From the NCBI GenBank assembly GCA_003868215.1, contig QWDQ01000017.1:372001-436000 (forward strand): 64,000 nt of DNA. The letters run 5' to 3'. The stretch is from Pseudophaeomoniella oleicola (Eukaryota > Ascomycota > Eurotiomycetes > Phaeomoniellales > Phaeomoniellaceae). Within the stretch, counting starts at the first letter, position 1, and each line of letters begins with the position of its first letter. Shown here piece after piece: positions 12,263 through 24,036 of the stretch. Made by a program: the position numbers and the translations under genes. Under the pieces are notes generated by a model. That model made no database searches. It was not told the DNA's origin and saw nothing but the letters and a program-made list of their open reading frames with translations.

Positions 12263-12282
12263 CGGCCGCGGGAATTTTGTCG
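12263..12282 (+). repeat. Direct repeat copy 1 in the mS29/RRS1 promoter
   Basis: 20-nt copy starting CGGCCGCGGGAATTTTG. It differs from copy 2 (12337) at about four positions. Confidence 0.6.
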
Positions 12283-12336
12283 TGCTGCTTTTACTTGCTC
12301 TCTCCAACAATCAATGATCAGTACCGTGAGCAAAAG

Positions 12337-12356
12337 CGGCCGTGGAAATTCTGCCG
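12337..12356 (+). repeat. Direct repeat copy 2 in the mS29/RRS1 promoter
   Basis: 20-nt copy starting CGGCCGTGGAAATTCTG, 74 nt downstream of copy 1 in the same orientation. Confidence 0.6.
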
Positions 12357-12503
12357 CTCCGCAATAACTTTTTTGGTTTTGATAAGAAAATAATATTATC
12401 GGGATGTAGTAGGCCTGACCGTGCTGTAGGGAAGACTCTCTACGAACTTGTGGAATTCTTCCTGACATTGAATAATACCTTTTACAGGTATTCCACTGTC
12501 ACA

Positions 12504-13244
12504 ATGGCAACAGATGTTGAAATGGCCTCTTCAGGTCTTACGACAGGAGATTCTTCCACATCCCAAAGACTGTTCGGACCCCTTCCCATATGCTCTCCGC
12601 CTTTGCTCAGCACATTTACTAATGATTCTTCCTCTAGACCTGTCACTGTCTCAAAGCCATCTCCGTACACATTCTCGCTCTCTCATCTCGTTGCATTAGA
12701 TCCCAACCCTCTCCCTTCAACCTCAGAACTGCGATCTTCACCGACCGCCCTCCCAGAACTTGCCCGCGACGGCGCTCAGTCACTGATCAACCAAATACTG
12801 CTCACTTGCCCCATAACGTCCACACCGTCTGGCGTCCTTGTCAATCTTCCTACATCTACCGACAACGAACTCGGTGCTCTCCCCCGTCTAAAGCCGCTAC
12901 CCAAACAGAAGCCTCCCACGAAGTGGGAACTATTCGCCAAGAAGAAAGGAATTGGTAAATTTGGCGCCGGCGGAGCCAAAGAGGTCGAACGGCGCAAGAA
13001 ACTCGTCTACGATGAGGAGAAGGGCGAATGGGTTCCCAAATGGGGTTATAAGGGCAAGAACAAAGACGCCGATTCCGAATGGCTGGTGGAATTGGACGAC
13101 AACATGACCAAGAAGGAAAATGACTTCGAGGGAACAGGCAAGACCATCAGAGGCGAACCGAGAAGAGAAAGGGTTGAGAAAATCAGGAGGCAAGACAGGA
13201 AGATGAGAGCGAACGAGAGGAGAGCGGGAAAGGGCAAGGCTTGA
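12504..13244 (+). CDS. RRS1: Ribosome biogenesis regulatory protein Rrs1
   Basis: A single exon of 246 residues starts at [10 protein letters not shown]; the frame runs open upstream, but this ATG fits the family length. Rrs1 works with Rpf2 to bring 5S RNP (5S rRNA, uL5, uL18) into pre-60S particles in the nucleolus. The family core is visible: [49 protein letters not shown] and the tryptophan-rich segment [14 protein letters not shown]. The C-terminus is strongly basic ([21 protein letters not shown]), as expected for an rRNA-binding nucleolar protein. The gene is head-to-head with mS29, which links cytosolic 60S assembly and mitochondrial ribosome supply in one promoter. Confidence 0.95.
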   Translation: MATDVEMASSGLTTGDSSTSQRLFGPLPICSPPLLSTFTNDSSSRPVTVSKPSPYTFSLSHLVALDPNPLPSTSELRSSPTALPELARDGAQSLINQILLTCPITSTPSGVLVNLPTSTDNELGALPRLKPLPKQKPPTKWELFAKKKGIGKFGAGGAKEVERRKKLVYDEEKGEWVPKWGYKGKNKDADSEWLVELDDNMTKKENDFEGTGKTIRGEPRRERVEKIRRQDRKMRANERRAGKGKA

Positions 13245-14518
13245 TACCAACTCTCTTATTTTCAGAAACTAGTGGGCGCGCAACTTTGTCTAGCAACCGT
13301 CTTGTACTACACAGTGTCCCAGTATCTTGCACGAATGGCGTTTTATGGTCTGGTCGGCACGAAAGCTGTTACTCTTTTTCCACGAGCATCAAAAAGGTCT
13401 GGTCTGGTTTCTTCCATATTTCGAAATTAAAAGCGGACACAAATGGGTGGAAACGAAGGCGAAGAGAGAGAGAGGGGGGGGGTTCACTTCTGTATATACA
13501 ATACATACGTATCCTTACGATACTTAGATATCTACCTATGTACCTACAGTACCTAGTATCAATCCCTCTATGAGAATGGGTAAAAGAGTCTCGTAGGCCC
13601 GAGTCCCTAATTATCTTTTTCACCAACTGGGTAAAATTGGCAATCTTCCACCTCGAGCAAGCCATACCAGCTAGGTACGACCTCATCAAGCCTAGGACAC
13701 CGAAGAACGACAGCAGCAATGGTTTCACTATCCAGCCAAAAGGTGGAAAAGGAAGATTTCCAGATAACCTATGTAAAAGCGAAAGGAAAAAGACGGGAAC
13801 TAATAGTACATTAATTTGGTTCACCCACCCCTGAGGCATTAAAGACCAATGCGAAAAGCTCCGGATCTCTTCAACACGGAGAAGGAGGTGGCTATTCGTA
13901 ACGAAGAATATCCAGCCAGTCCTGCCCTGTGATTGCTCTTAAAAACGAAATCCAATATCGCATTAGTGTGAGAACCAAGGTCGGGCGGTTCAAAAAGAAA
14001 GAAAAACAACCGCCAATTCTTTATCCAGCACGAATGCTATGCAATGCTGATCGTGGATATCATCGTCATTCCCATTTCCCCAGTCTCAAATCTCCGCCTT
14101 TGCGTTTATCGTACATGGTATGTTAAATTCAAAAAAGTGACACCAACACGAAGCCAGACTTGTAGATGGGATAGTCCCAAAAACAGCAAGAAGAATCAAA
14201 ATCATGTCGTAGTTCTCGATCGCAAGTTCCTAAGGGAGTTAAGCCGAAACTTGAAGCCCAACAAAGCGTTCCTGGGGGAGTCATTGTGGCATGGGAGCTT
14301 GTCTCTGCAGTCATCCAATATTAGAAAAGCCTTGCTTGAGATATGAACACTTGGTCACTGTCTCGACGTATCGTGGAAGGTTGGACTAGGACATCGTCGG
14401 TGTATCATCGGATTTGGAGGCGTATGTGACATGCCATCGGCTACGATGATGCTTGCTGCAGATGACTAGCAGCTTCAATGATTGCCATGTGGTACCAATT
14501 TCGGTCGGGACCGATTGC
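13245..14518. other. Convergent intergenic region, no gene seen
   Basis: 3' flanks of RRS1 (+) and the RhoGAP gene (-). It holds a short GA/G run near 13462-13482 and several CTACCTA-type words near 13530-13560. No conserved frame was seen. Confidence 0.5.
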
Positions 14519-16493
14519 TCAAGGAATGCGAATTGGTGAAAGAGGAGCGCCGACTTGGACTTCGGGGAGCAAGAGCTGTGGCTGGTTAGTCGGAAGGCTG
14601 GGCTTATCCTCGTTCACGACCCCGTTGCCATTGGCAAATTGCCCTTTGGCCGGGCTAGGTGCCCGATCACTGAAATCGAGCCCATTGTTTTGTGCTGGAA
14701 CTTGAGCACTGTCCGACGATGAAATTGCTCTTTCATCTGCAGAGTGTCCGTCACTGCTCGTATCACCTTCCCTCTCGTAGCGATATTCTTCTTCCAGATG
14801 CTCTTTTTCGGTCCAACACCCCTGCCAGCAATTCTTCCAGTCTTGCACGAGGAACTGAAAACAGAACCCATCAATCTTCAGACAGGGTTGAAAACAAATG
14901 CAAAGGTTGCGATAGTCCATTTTGTTTTTGTCAGAGAATGAGTGAAGTAGACTCAGATGGCAAGTGATTGCGAAGAGCAAATAGTAGTTGAATGGCGGAA
15001 GCTTGGAGAGCTCGTCTTTCAACAATTGAGGCGTCTTCGTGGAGCCCATACACTGCTCTGCAATCATATTTTGTGTTGCTTTCGGAAGAATTTCATCTGG
15101 TAGATCACGGAGCCAAGCCTTGAACATAGATCCAATGGTGTTGATGTCATAAAGCTCCGGCTCATCGAAGAGGTTGATGTCATGCTCGATATCAAACCTT
15201 CTTTGCCAATGTTTGACTTCTCTGCCGCTTCCTGGAATACGGTATAACCCCTCCTCTTCACAGCCGTTCATGTTAAGATAACTACACTCGATTAGCAGAC
15301 AAACAAACCACAGGGAATGGAACATACTCAATGCAACGCCACGGCAATGCGGGCATCCAGAATTCTGTTTTGTCCTTTGAGAGTTCAAGCTTCTTGGCAA
15401 TCCTGGTCCTACGGGTTTGCTGGACCAAGGGCAGATTGATAACTTTGCATTGGTAGTTGTCGTCTGTAACGAGTTCTCGCTCATTGGTGCTTCCGCTTCT
15501 CGCAATCTTCCCAAAGAAACCCCTACCGGCCTTGCCAATCCGATCTGCAGCACCCCTGCCTGTCTGCGAAAGATTTGACAAAAGCTGTGCACCTGCACCC
15601 TCCCGCAAAGAGGAGGAGAGTGTGCCAGTGTACTTTTCCTTCTTGCCGTATCTGTCACCGGTATCGGTCTCATGTCGGTCGGCTGAACGCGTACGACCTG
15701 GAACCTTCGTGGCATCTTTAAGGCCCTTTTCCCGCTCTGAATGGGGGGTTGCTTTCATAGGAGCCGTCTTGAGAGGTTCTTGATAGTCAGAGTTCAACCC
15801 CGAATCCTGTCTTTGGAGATTCATCTTGTGAGGTGGAGATCTCCTTGGTTTTGGAGAATCTTCGATCTTGATAGATCTGGTCCGTTGGAGCAGGCCACCG
15901 AACTTTTTGCTGGCCTTTCTACTCGATCCTGGAGCCACGACTGGCTCGCTTGCCTGAGCGACCGACTGTGATCTCAATACCTCCTCATACGGTTCATTGT
16001 CATTTGCAGGTTCTCTGACCTTGTTCATACGAGACAAGTCAGTAGTCGAACCTCGTGCGTGGCGGCTGTACAAGATCCTCTCTTTTGAGCTCGTACGACT
16101 GCTTGAACCTTTTTCGGTCGGTTTTTCTGAGGCTCTGTCTGGAGATTGGAGATGTTGTGAGGATTTTGATGCCATTAAATTCGAGAAAAACGACTTCGAA
16201 GGGTCTCTTGCGTGTCTGAGAGATTGTTTTGGAGAAGGGGGGTATTGAGGTATCGCAGTGATTGAAGGTGAGGCCGGGCCGTTGGTGTCTTCCGAAGGGA
16301 CACTTGATGTGTAATCCAGCGATGGCTTCGTCTGAGCTGTCACAGGCCGAATCACTAGATCCCTTTCTTTGGGGGACTGCGGTGACAGAGGACTTGTTGG
16401 ACTCATTGTAGACGGACTAAGAGGAACATCATGGCTTGAGATGCTTTGCGTCCCATCCAAATCTAAACGCGAAGGTGGCCTTGTTTTGAGCAT
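14519..16493 (-). CDS. RhoGAP-domain GTPase-activating protein
   Basis: Exons 16493-15328 and 15281-14519 are joined over a 46 nt intron (GTATGT donor, GTGTAG acceptor) and give 642 residues. The long N-terminal part (about 1-350) is Ser/Pro/Arg-rich and likely disordered, with many SP sites. The RhoGAP domain starts near residue 365 (VINLPLVQQTRR). The splice rebuilds RCIDYLNMNGCEEEGLYRIP, and the arginine finger is R403 in GLYRIPGSG. MFKAWLRDLPDEILP and MDYRNLCICFQP follow. Such proteins switch off Rho/Cdc42 GTPases in polarity and septation. An acidic tail ends the protein. The start is the first in-frame ATG after a stop; an extra 5' exon is possible because a TTAAG acceptor-like site lies just upstream. 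Confidence 0.85.
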
Positions 16494-17970
16494 ATTTTTA
16501 CGCAATCCTTAAGCAATGTACCTGAAGGATATGAAGTTCTGCCGTAGCAACATGAGGTGTGCTATAACCCCTTAAACCCGACGAAGCGACAACCCAGATA
16601 TGTATGTACTGGACTTGAGCCCACCGTTGGCAGTCAGTAGGAACGATGTCGCTGTATATTGCGGCCTTGCTGCCAGACGGATACCAGATAGTTCGTGTGC
16701 GCAACAGCTTTATACGTAATAGGTGGTACAATGGGATAGATGTCGTGGTTTGTGAATCGAATGATTCGGGACTAAACCGCTTACTCCTGCGCCAACGGGT
16801 ACTTGCAGTGAACTGTTGCCGTTATCAGCTGATGATCCAAAATCGAAATATGCAAGTAAAGTAGCGAGGGGGAAGCTACGAGCGGCTGAAAACGTCTGAG
16901 TGATAGGGGGGATAGTAGGCTATCAGGAGGATGAGGTGTATTGACATAGGTGTTGACATACCTAGTCTGATAACTTGCGATATTGTCCAACGTAGTAGCT
17001 GCTCACTTAGTCTTTTCGTAGCAGCCCCGTCTGCGATGGCAATGCAAGATGCTGCAATAACAGATAGAGTCGGTGGGCGTCTAGGAGACCAGCTCCTAAA
17101 CTTCCAAGAATGCAATTGGGCGCTGCGCAGCAATAGGAACAATGTAGAACCGGAGTGTCCAGAGATGGCGCACTGTCAGCAGGATCGGATGCAGGTATTG
17201 ACGAGAGTAAGAATGGTCAAGCATATGCACATTCCTCGTCGTGTACCCAAATACCTCTTGTCGCTTGCGAGAAAGCTGTGGCTTTGTTTGTCGTACTGAG
17301 ACAAGGGGTTGTCGGGGGATCGGCAAATGATCAAATGGGATCACAGTTCCTACTCGGAACAGAGAGGTAGCTCGATAGCTAATGCAATCAGAACGAGAGG
17401 ATTTTCGCTTCCCAGAGACGAGGTCGATATAGATTCGGCCAAGAGTAGCGGAGGTATCATGCGACTTGATCGCTCGAGGTATGCATACCCTATATGATGC
17501 AGATGGGCAGCATGCCTAGTAGGTATAGGGCGTTAGAATACTGTAGTACAGCAAGATATGCAGCTTTTGTGGAAGCGGTAATGAGGGCTTCGGAGAGGCG
17601 TGATGCACTTATGCGCAGAGCTAAGGGGCCTAATGCTGACCTAAGATAAGATTGTGTAGGTACCTATGCACAGCGACACAGGTATAAAACCAAAATGGAC
17701 AGTTAAAGCACCGTAACTTACCTTTCGGCAAGACATGTAATTAGCCTAGTCCGGAACTATTCTACATAGTATACCTCATGAACGACCTTACCGATCTACC
17801 CTACCACCTATTACTACTTCAAGCTCTCTATCCCGAAAGCCAAGGGCAGGTATAGGTACAGGACCAGGACCAGGACGCGATGAATAGGCGGAATTCGATT
17901 CACATGTGCGAAACACGAAAAGCGGCGGTGTGTTGCACAGTATTTCATGCTACATGGATCTCCTACCTAC

Positions 17971-17982
17971 TACTACGTAGTA
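17971..17982. repeat. Palindrome TACTACGTAGTA
   Basis: Perfect copy flanked by CTACCTAC on the left and a GGTACCTA word on the right. Confidence 0.75.
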
Positions 17983-18197
17983 TGGGTACCTATGTTGCTG
18001 CTTAGTGCAGTAGTACAAACGCCAGTCCAGACCTGAGATATTTGATTAGAGGTTCAACGCGCGAGCGCTTCATCATGCGACTGAAAAAGTGGCACCTGTG
18101 AGGACGCTGACGGGCTCTGCAATTAATTACCCCTTGGGAATTGTCTGCTTTCGACTCATTCTCTTGTCACGGATAAGGCCGACCACATGTTACTGCG

Positions 18198-18207
18198 TAC
18201 CTAGGTA
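18198..18207. repeat. Palindrome TACCTAGGTA
   Basis: Perfect 10-nt palindrome in the gene-poor stretch. Confidence 0.7.
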
Positions 18208-18872
18208 ATTCGTATGCCGACATGCGTTCTAGTACTGTACCATGGACCAAGACGATCCCTGTTACCACACTCTTGCGTGCAACTCATTTTGTGCCGATTG
18301 ATACTTTCTTATTTTTAGATACTGTGGTATGGCGTACCCAGCCCATACTTTCTGTCCTACAATACAAGCTATATATACTTTGGCTTACACGCAATCCGAG
18401 CTTGCTCTCCAAACGTGACCGAGGTTGTTGCGAACAACAATGTCATGTTGGATTCAAAGGGTATTGACTGCCCTCCTTGCTATTTGGGCCGGTACATCAG
18501 ATGTGATCCAGGAGAAACCAGCTAAGAATACCTTGTCTAAAGGTAGTTAGTTACCTTGTTGAACTGTCAGGTTTGAATGATTGATATCTTGTCGAAATTA
18601 AGGGCGAATGGGATGGACACAAAGGGATTTGGGTGGGCGCAAAAAGAGCACAGAGACCTAGCTCAGCATTACGCGTGTGGTCTTGTCCCAAGTTTGAATT
18701 ATGCTCAGAGGAGGCGGCACTATGTAGGTAGTGGATATATCATTGGCGAGATAGACCATCTGGGATGCGAAGCTCATCTGCCGGGGGTTAGAGGCTAATA
18801 CCTCCTACGTACTTTCACCGCATGTCTGCACTGTATGTAGAAGCGAAATAATATTTTGATAAGTTACCTACC

Positions 18873-18882
18873 TACCTAGGTA
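18873..18882. repeat. Palindrome TACCTAGGTA
   Basis: Perfect copy with two extra ACCT units in front (TTACCTACCTACCTAGGTAC). Confidence 0.7.
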
Positions 18883-19299
18883 CATAAACGTAGCCCACCC
18901 AGGCTCGCCAGTAATCCTTTACTATCCTGTTAGTAGATAAGATACCCTTCTATGCTCCCGAACGATCACGGTAGAAGGGAGTAAATCTAAAGCACGAACG
19001 AAGGGGTTTCCTACGGTCATATATCGGTGAATTAGGATGCTGCTGATATATACCACCCACACATGCTGAATTGCCTTTGACGATAGGCGGATTACCTTGA
19101 GGATGTATGCCTCACCTATGATTATGATAAGACATCAGACTGGACTTGCAGATAACGGACTGTACCGTAGTAGACACAAACAGGGAAGTTATCAAAGCAG
19201 TGTGTTCATATAATCCCCTGTTATTGTGGTGGGGACCGTGTTTCGAATATGTCAGACATGTGCCTTCATTGACCGAGATATGGACTTCAACATGCATAG

Positions 19300-19335
19300 T
19301 TGCAGTAATTGCAGTCATTGCAGTAAATGCAGAAA
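19300..19335 (+). repeat. 9-nt tandem repeat, four units
   Basis: Four head-to-tail units of the type TTGCAGTAA (the last two positions vary, the last unit begins with A). Located about 430 nt upstream of the BET2 start. Confidence 0.75.
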
Positions 19336-19742
19336 GTGATTACAACGTAAGTCACCCACTTCAAGGTGATAGACGATCAAGCTTGCAGAAAATGTGTTAT
19401 AGATCTTCTCCTCTGTTGTTGATCGTGTTCATTGTCTAAGGCCTCAACGCGTGCTGATTATCAGTATTCAGACGCGCATGGTGGGTTGTTCCTCTTTTTT
19501 GGATCTGGTGGGTTAAGGTATTAATGTTGAAGAAAAACTACAGTCATGTGATATCGTGATACGGAGGCCTGAGCGGCACCGGACTGCTCCTCCCACAAGC
19601 ATCTTACCTCATTTGCTGTAATATCAAGCCGAGTCATTTCTCGACGGCGCGTTAGTTCTCTTGAAATACAGTATTGCCCGTAGGCTTCAGGCAGACCCTT
19701 CCTTCACCAGTCGTTACTTTCAATACTTTCATCAACAGGGTA

Positions 19743-19772
19743 ATGGGGCGCTTTGAGCTACCATGTCTTTAG
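19743..19772 (+). promoter_or_regulatory. Short upstream ORF overlapping the BET2 start
   Basis: An ATG 20 nt upstream of the BET2 ATG opens a 9-codon frame that ends inside the main coding region. If the transcript starts upstream of it, it should reduce BET2 translation. Confidence 0.5.
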
Positions 19773-21002
19773 TATCTGGCCCTGGCAGAGGAGGGGGCCT
19801 GCAGGCCAACGAGGACTTGGATCTTGCCGTGGAGAGACATGTCGATTACATCAAAAGTTTGGATACTGTGCGTCGCCCACCAAGCACAACTGATAAGTCT
19901 TTGTGTTAATGTAAGTGTAGCGCAAAGATGAGCTCGAGTATTGGTTTACCGAGCATCTGCGTCTAAACGGAGTGTATTGGGGTCTGACGGCCCTGCATCT
20001 TTTGGGTCATCCTGAAGCTCTTCCGCGCGAAGACACTATCAAATTCGTGCTTTCATGCCAAGGTGACAACGGTGGCTTTGGTGCCGCTCCCGGACATGAT
20101 CCCCATGTGCTTTATACAACAAGTGCAATCCAGATTCTTGCCACGATCGACGCCTTGGAGGCTCTGGAAACAAATGGCAAGGGTGGGAAAGCCGCTGTTG
20201 GTGCATGTAAGCTTCACATCATGTCCTCAGCAGTGTTACACACGGACCGTTGTTAATAGGCGCCAGTCATTTCCGGTCTGCAGGATCGTCAGACGGGCAC
20301 ATTTGCAGGTGATGAATGGGGTGAGAAAGATACTCGATTTCTATTCTGTGCTCTCCTAGCCCTGTCCTTGATGGACATGCTCTCCTTGGTGGATATAGAC
20401 CAAGCCGTATCCCATATCAAGGCTTGCTCTAATTTCGATGGCGGATATGGGTCGAAGCCAGGGGCAGAGTCTCATGCTGCACAGATTTACCCCTGCTTGG
20501 GGTCGCTCTCTATAGCAGGCAGACTCGACCTTGTAGACAAAGACCGTCTCGGGGCCTTTTTGAGCGAACGTCAGCTTGACAGCGGCGGTTTGAACGGTCG
20601 TCCGGAAAAACTGGTCGATGTGTGCTACAGCTGGTGGGTGTTGAGCAGCCTAGCGATGATTGACAGATTACATTGGATTGATGGTGATAAATTATGTAAA
20701 TTTATCTTGAAGTGTCAGGTATGTATACCATTTCACAGCTACTCCGTTGCAAAGTCGGTTGCTGATGTCTAATGTCAATAGGACTCTGAAATGGGTGGCA
20801 TGTCGGACAGGCCGGGTGATATGGTTGATGTCTACCATACCGTCTTCGGCACAGCGGGATTGAGCCTTCTGGGGTATCCGGGTCTGGTCAAAGTCAATCC
20901 AGTATAGTGAGTCACGTTTGAATATGTCAAAATGAAGACGCAAAGCTGATGCAGCGTAGTTGCATGCCACAGGCAGTTATTGATCGGTGTTTGCAAAATT
21001 GA
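19763..21002 (+). CDS. BET2: Rab geranylgeranyltransferase beta subunit (Bet2)
   Basis: Five exons (19763-19867, 19921-20206, 20267-20718, 20782-20906, 20960-21002) encode 336 residues. This is the catalytic beta subunit of type II geranylgeranyltransferase, which prenylates Rab proteins with the alpha subunit (Bet4) and the escort protein. The alpha-alpha barrel repeats are clear: [69 protein letters not shown] and [15 protein letters not shown]. Zinc ligands of the family fall in D-x-C of LVDVCYSWW and the H of DVYHT. The last tiny exon is needed to restore the conserved VNPVYCMP end; unspliced, translation would stop right after NPV. A 9-codon upstream ORF (19743-19772) overlaps the start codon in another frame. 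Confidence 0.95.
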
Positions 21003-21644
21003 AATGTGTTGTCCAGGAGCCGAGCCAGTCTATATAAGATCCGTCAGGCCATACTGATTCGTCTGGAACCCTCTCGCCATCTAATAACCCGCTTTCTCTT
21101 ACATGGATGACGGGATACAAGGCGTGAGAAGATGAATTACTACTCTCCCTGTACTATTTCCACTTCACAACACTGCGTTTCCTGTTGTTAAGAGATGCAT
21201 AGCCAGGCAGAGACAATTCCAATACCAGCATCTATTGTACTGACAATATGGGCTCAATGGTAGGCACTGCATAATGCAATGTAGTATATGATTCATATAG
21301 GCCGTTCATTTGTTCCGACATTCTCGACATTCTATCCTACCACGAGGGCCGCGGCTTCCATGATTTCAAGCTTCTCCCCTTTCCTTCAATGCGAATTCGT
21401 TACACTTAACGCATGTCTCCCTTTCTTCTTTCCTTTTCTTTGATCCACTTCGTTCTGGTCGCACGATTACTTGTCTAAGTTGGCAGGTGAGCTCCTCGTT
21501 GGCGGATTCCGCAGGCCAGACTATTGCTTCACTGTGCTTTGCGCTCTTGTGCTGTTTCCAATGGCTGGTACTCTGCTGAAGTGTAGCATCTGCCCCCGAC
21601 AACCGGTGTTCTCTGACATGTATGTTGGCATCTTCTTGCCTATC
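21003..21644. other. Intergenic, no gene seen
   Basis: Region between BET2 and the next plus-strand gene. It carries T/C-rich tracts near 21415-21450, consistent with a promoter. Confidence 0.5.
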
Positions 21645-23296
21645 ATGGAGAATGCTGTCCTGACTCGCCCAGATCTCATCTCCTCACACACGTTAGTTCG
21701 AAAGGTCATCTAGCCCACCTTCACAGACTGCAGGTTCGCAGCCACCAAGAAGCTAGTGCAGGTCAAGAGCTCGCAAATTATAATCTCTGGTATCAAAGTC
21801 ATGGCTTGGGTCAGTTATTATCAGAGCGGATGCAGCAGAAGAACGCGAAGGGCTCTTCACGAAGCAGGCGTGGCAAAGTTGCTCCGAGGAGATCACGTAG
21901 AACGACGACAGCCCCCGATACCCGCGGTGTCCCCTCACTACAGCCTCCCAGACCGGGCCTCCGAAACCACTTCAACGCACCCCTCCTTACGGGTCTCCCC
22001 TTGGGCATGAACACGATAGGTACCTGGAACGACGAGACCATTGTAATGCCAGGCTCAGACGAAGAGAGTGAGTTTCACTCAAGTCCAACGAGGAGACCGA
22101 GGTAGGCTCATGGTCAAAACATCCATGGAATGTGGCTAACATCTAGTAGGCCGCTTCGCAGCTTAAGTTCGACGAATCCCAGCCTCAAACGGTCACCCAG
22201 TGACCTCTCCGAAAGCCTTTATCTCTTTGATGATGAAGATGTGGAAGCGTCGAAGCTGAAAGGCCTTGTCTGGCCGGGAATGGACATTTTTGATGCTGCC
22301 ACTGAAGAAATGAGAAGAAAGCGTAACCAGAAGAAGGATGGATCGTTATTGAAGCAGATGGAGCAGACTTCGGGGCTCATCGAAGCTACCGAAACAATCT
22401 ACTCCCCTAGTGGCACCATGCGCAAACAAAGGCCTATTACAGGTAACGTGGACGAGGATAGTCCTCTGAAAGGAGAAACTCCAATACCTAAGAAGCGACC
22501 CACACGTACAAAGCGTTCGGCGCTTGCAGAGACGAGCGGCAACGTCTTCCGAAGACAGCCCTCCACAAGAGCATACGCATCCAGATCACGAGCTCCTGTG
22601 GAATATGGACTTACCTCTTCGGCAAATGGATCATACGTCCAAAGCACGCGATACTCACCGACACCGGATGAAAAGGCAGAGTTCAACTTGACATTCGGTT
22701 ATCTCACAAACAACAGAAGGAGTGTCACGGTTTTCAGGGACGACGCAGACCCAAGAACTACCATTCACGAGCAACCAAGCTCGATGATCACGAGTATTCC
22801 GACCTATGATGATCACAAATACGAAGGAGCTGGAGCTGATATCGGCAATGCCTCGATTAATGCTCTTCGCCAAACCGAACCAAATACATATGGGTGGCAG
22901 TTTACCCAGAACCAGTATGATCAGCCGGCTATGGGATTAGGGAAAGAGAACATCGACCCAGCGTTCCAGGACGCACTGCCAAGTTCTGCTTTTCATAACA
23001 ATCCTCTTGGGTGGATGATCTCGGGCAACCAGAATAGCCAGCACAATGGGGACTTACACCAAGGGACCTGGCCGACTAGCTATCAGTCCATGTCTGGTGG
23101 ATACGCTGCTAACCCTCTGAACCTTGCGTTTCAGCAACTACAGAACCATGTCAACGACCCTTTCACTGATACAGCTCGAGGCACCAACGGCAGCAATGGT
23201 ATCCGAGCCGGTCTAATTTCACCTTGCGAGACCTTGTCGGAGAATGAAGGCAGCGGGTTACCCCCGGGATTCTTTAAGGATGAAAGAAGCCGCTGA
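21645..23296 (+). CDS. Conserved-looking fungal protein of unknown function
   Basis: Three exons (21645-21691, 21742-22101, 22147-23296) give 518 residues starting MENAVLTRPDLISSH. I do not recognise the family. After the first join, residues about 20-45 read ELANYNLWYQSHGLGQLLSE, a compact aromatic motif that looks like a folded short domain. Basic patches (RRGKVAPRRSRR) follow, then an acidic short motif (GSDEESE). Another block, LYLFDDEDVEASKLKGLVWPGMDIFDAA, resembles a protein-interaction segment. The remainder is polar, rich in N/Q/S/P. No signal peptide or membrane helix is present. The composition suggests a nuclear or scaffold protein. The first exon and its 50 nt intron are the least certain parts; the second intron (45 nt) is well supported by frame continuity. 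Confidence 0.7.
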
Positions 23297-24036
23297 AACA
23301 TATGCTAGCGTTGTAGCAAGGATGGCAACGCTGGTTGCATTCGTAACGTCCGTCCACATGCTTCTTCTACCACGATCACACCTGTTGCCTCCGCTTTGGC
23401 TGTCTTTTTTTTCTTTGGTCGATACCTATATCATATATGTACGATATCACGACTTTGATGACAGCTTATATGCCCGGCCCGACACCGGAGATGCTTGGTA
23501 CTGATTGTGTTGTCTTCAGGAATAGTTCTATATTCACGTAGCGCACATCATAGTGGTTTCTAGATCAAATTATTTGTCTTCTTTCTGAGCCATGGTTACA
23601 CGAAGTGTAGGGTTCTTCAAACTCGATTCTGTGTTATCTCCTTGAGATTCAATAGTCGTTCATAATGCGAGACACTCAAATATATTCCACTCAGCGGGAG
23701 ATTGCCACCCAGTGTATAGCAACATGTAACCGCCTGAGGCACGTGGCTAATATGAGTAATATGTATCTTGAATATGCTCATGTTTCTTTCGAAGGAATAC
23801 TCCTGCTTGTTCAGGGTGTGAGAGAGACTGGATAGTAATCTTTGGTGGTAGCACATCGTACTTCAAGAGGAATCCGGGGTAAATGAGTGAGGTAATGTTA
23901 ACCCCAAAAAGATCGCCGCCTCAAGCATCATCTTCCCGAAACTCGCGTTTGATCTCCACGGCCCAAAAAGCAGCTCGAGACTCGGATCGTAGCTATCGCC
24001 TATCGATAGAACCGCGCTTCAAATCATTTCCAGGCC
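23297..24036. other. Intergenic / 5' region of the GST-fusion gene
   Basis: No separate gene. An ATG at 23883 opens an 82-codon frame overlapping the chosen start at 24037. It could instead be a first exon (ATGAGTGAG, then a GTAATG donor) spliced to the TTCCAG acceptor ending at 24033, which would be in phase. Confidence 0.4.

Larger units (their letters stand above)
12133..12503. promoter_or_regulatory. Bidirectional promoter of mS29 and RRS1
   Basis: 371 bp separate the two start codons. Two direct copies of a 20-nt element of the form CGGCCG-Y-GG-R-AATTYTG-Y-CG lie at 12263-12282 and 12337-12356. Their consensus core (GGRAATTYTG) recalls the A/T core of the yeast RRPE element of ribosome-biogenesis genes, but the resemblance is loose. 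Confidence 0.5.
16494..19762. other. 3.3 kb gene-poor region between RhoGAP and BET2
   Basis: This is a divergent gap. Many short frames exist, none with recognisable features or convincing splice structure. It holds one TACTACGTAGTA (17971) and two TACCTAGGTA palindromes (18198, 18873), several CTACCTA words, and a 9-nt tandem repeat at 19300-19335. It could carry an unseen ncRNA or a decayed element; I see no direct evidence for either. Confidence 0.5.

Noticed and set aside
20902-20910. BET2 stop directly after NPV
   Set aside because: A GTGAGT donor here and a GTAG acceptor 53 nt later restore the conserved VNPVYCMP end.
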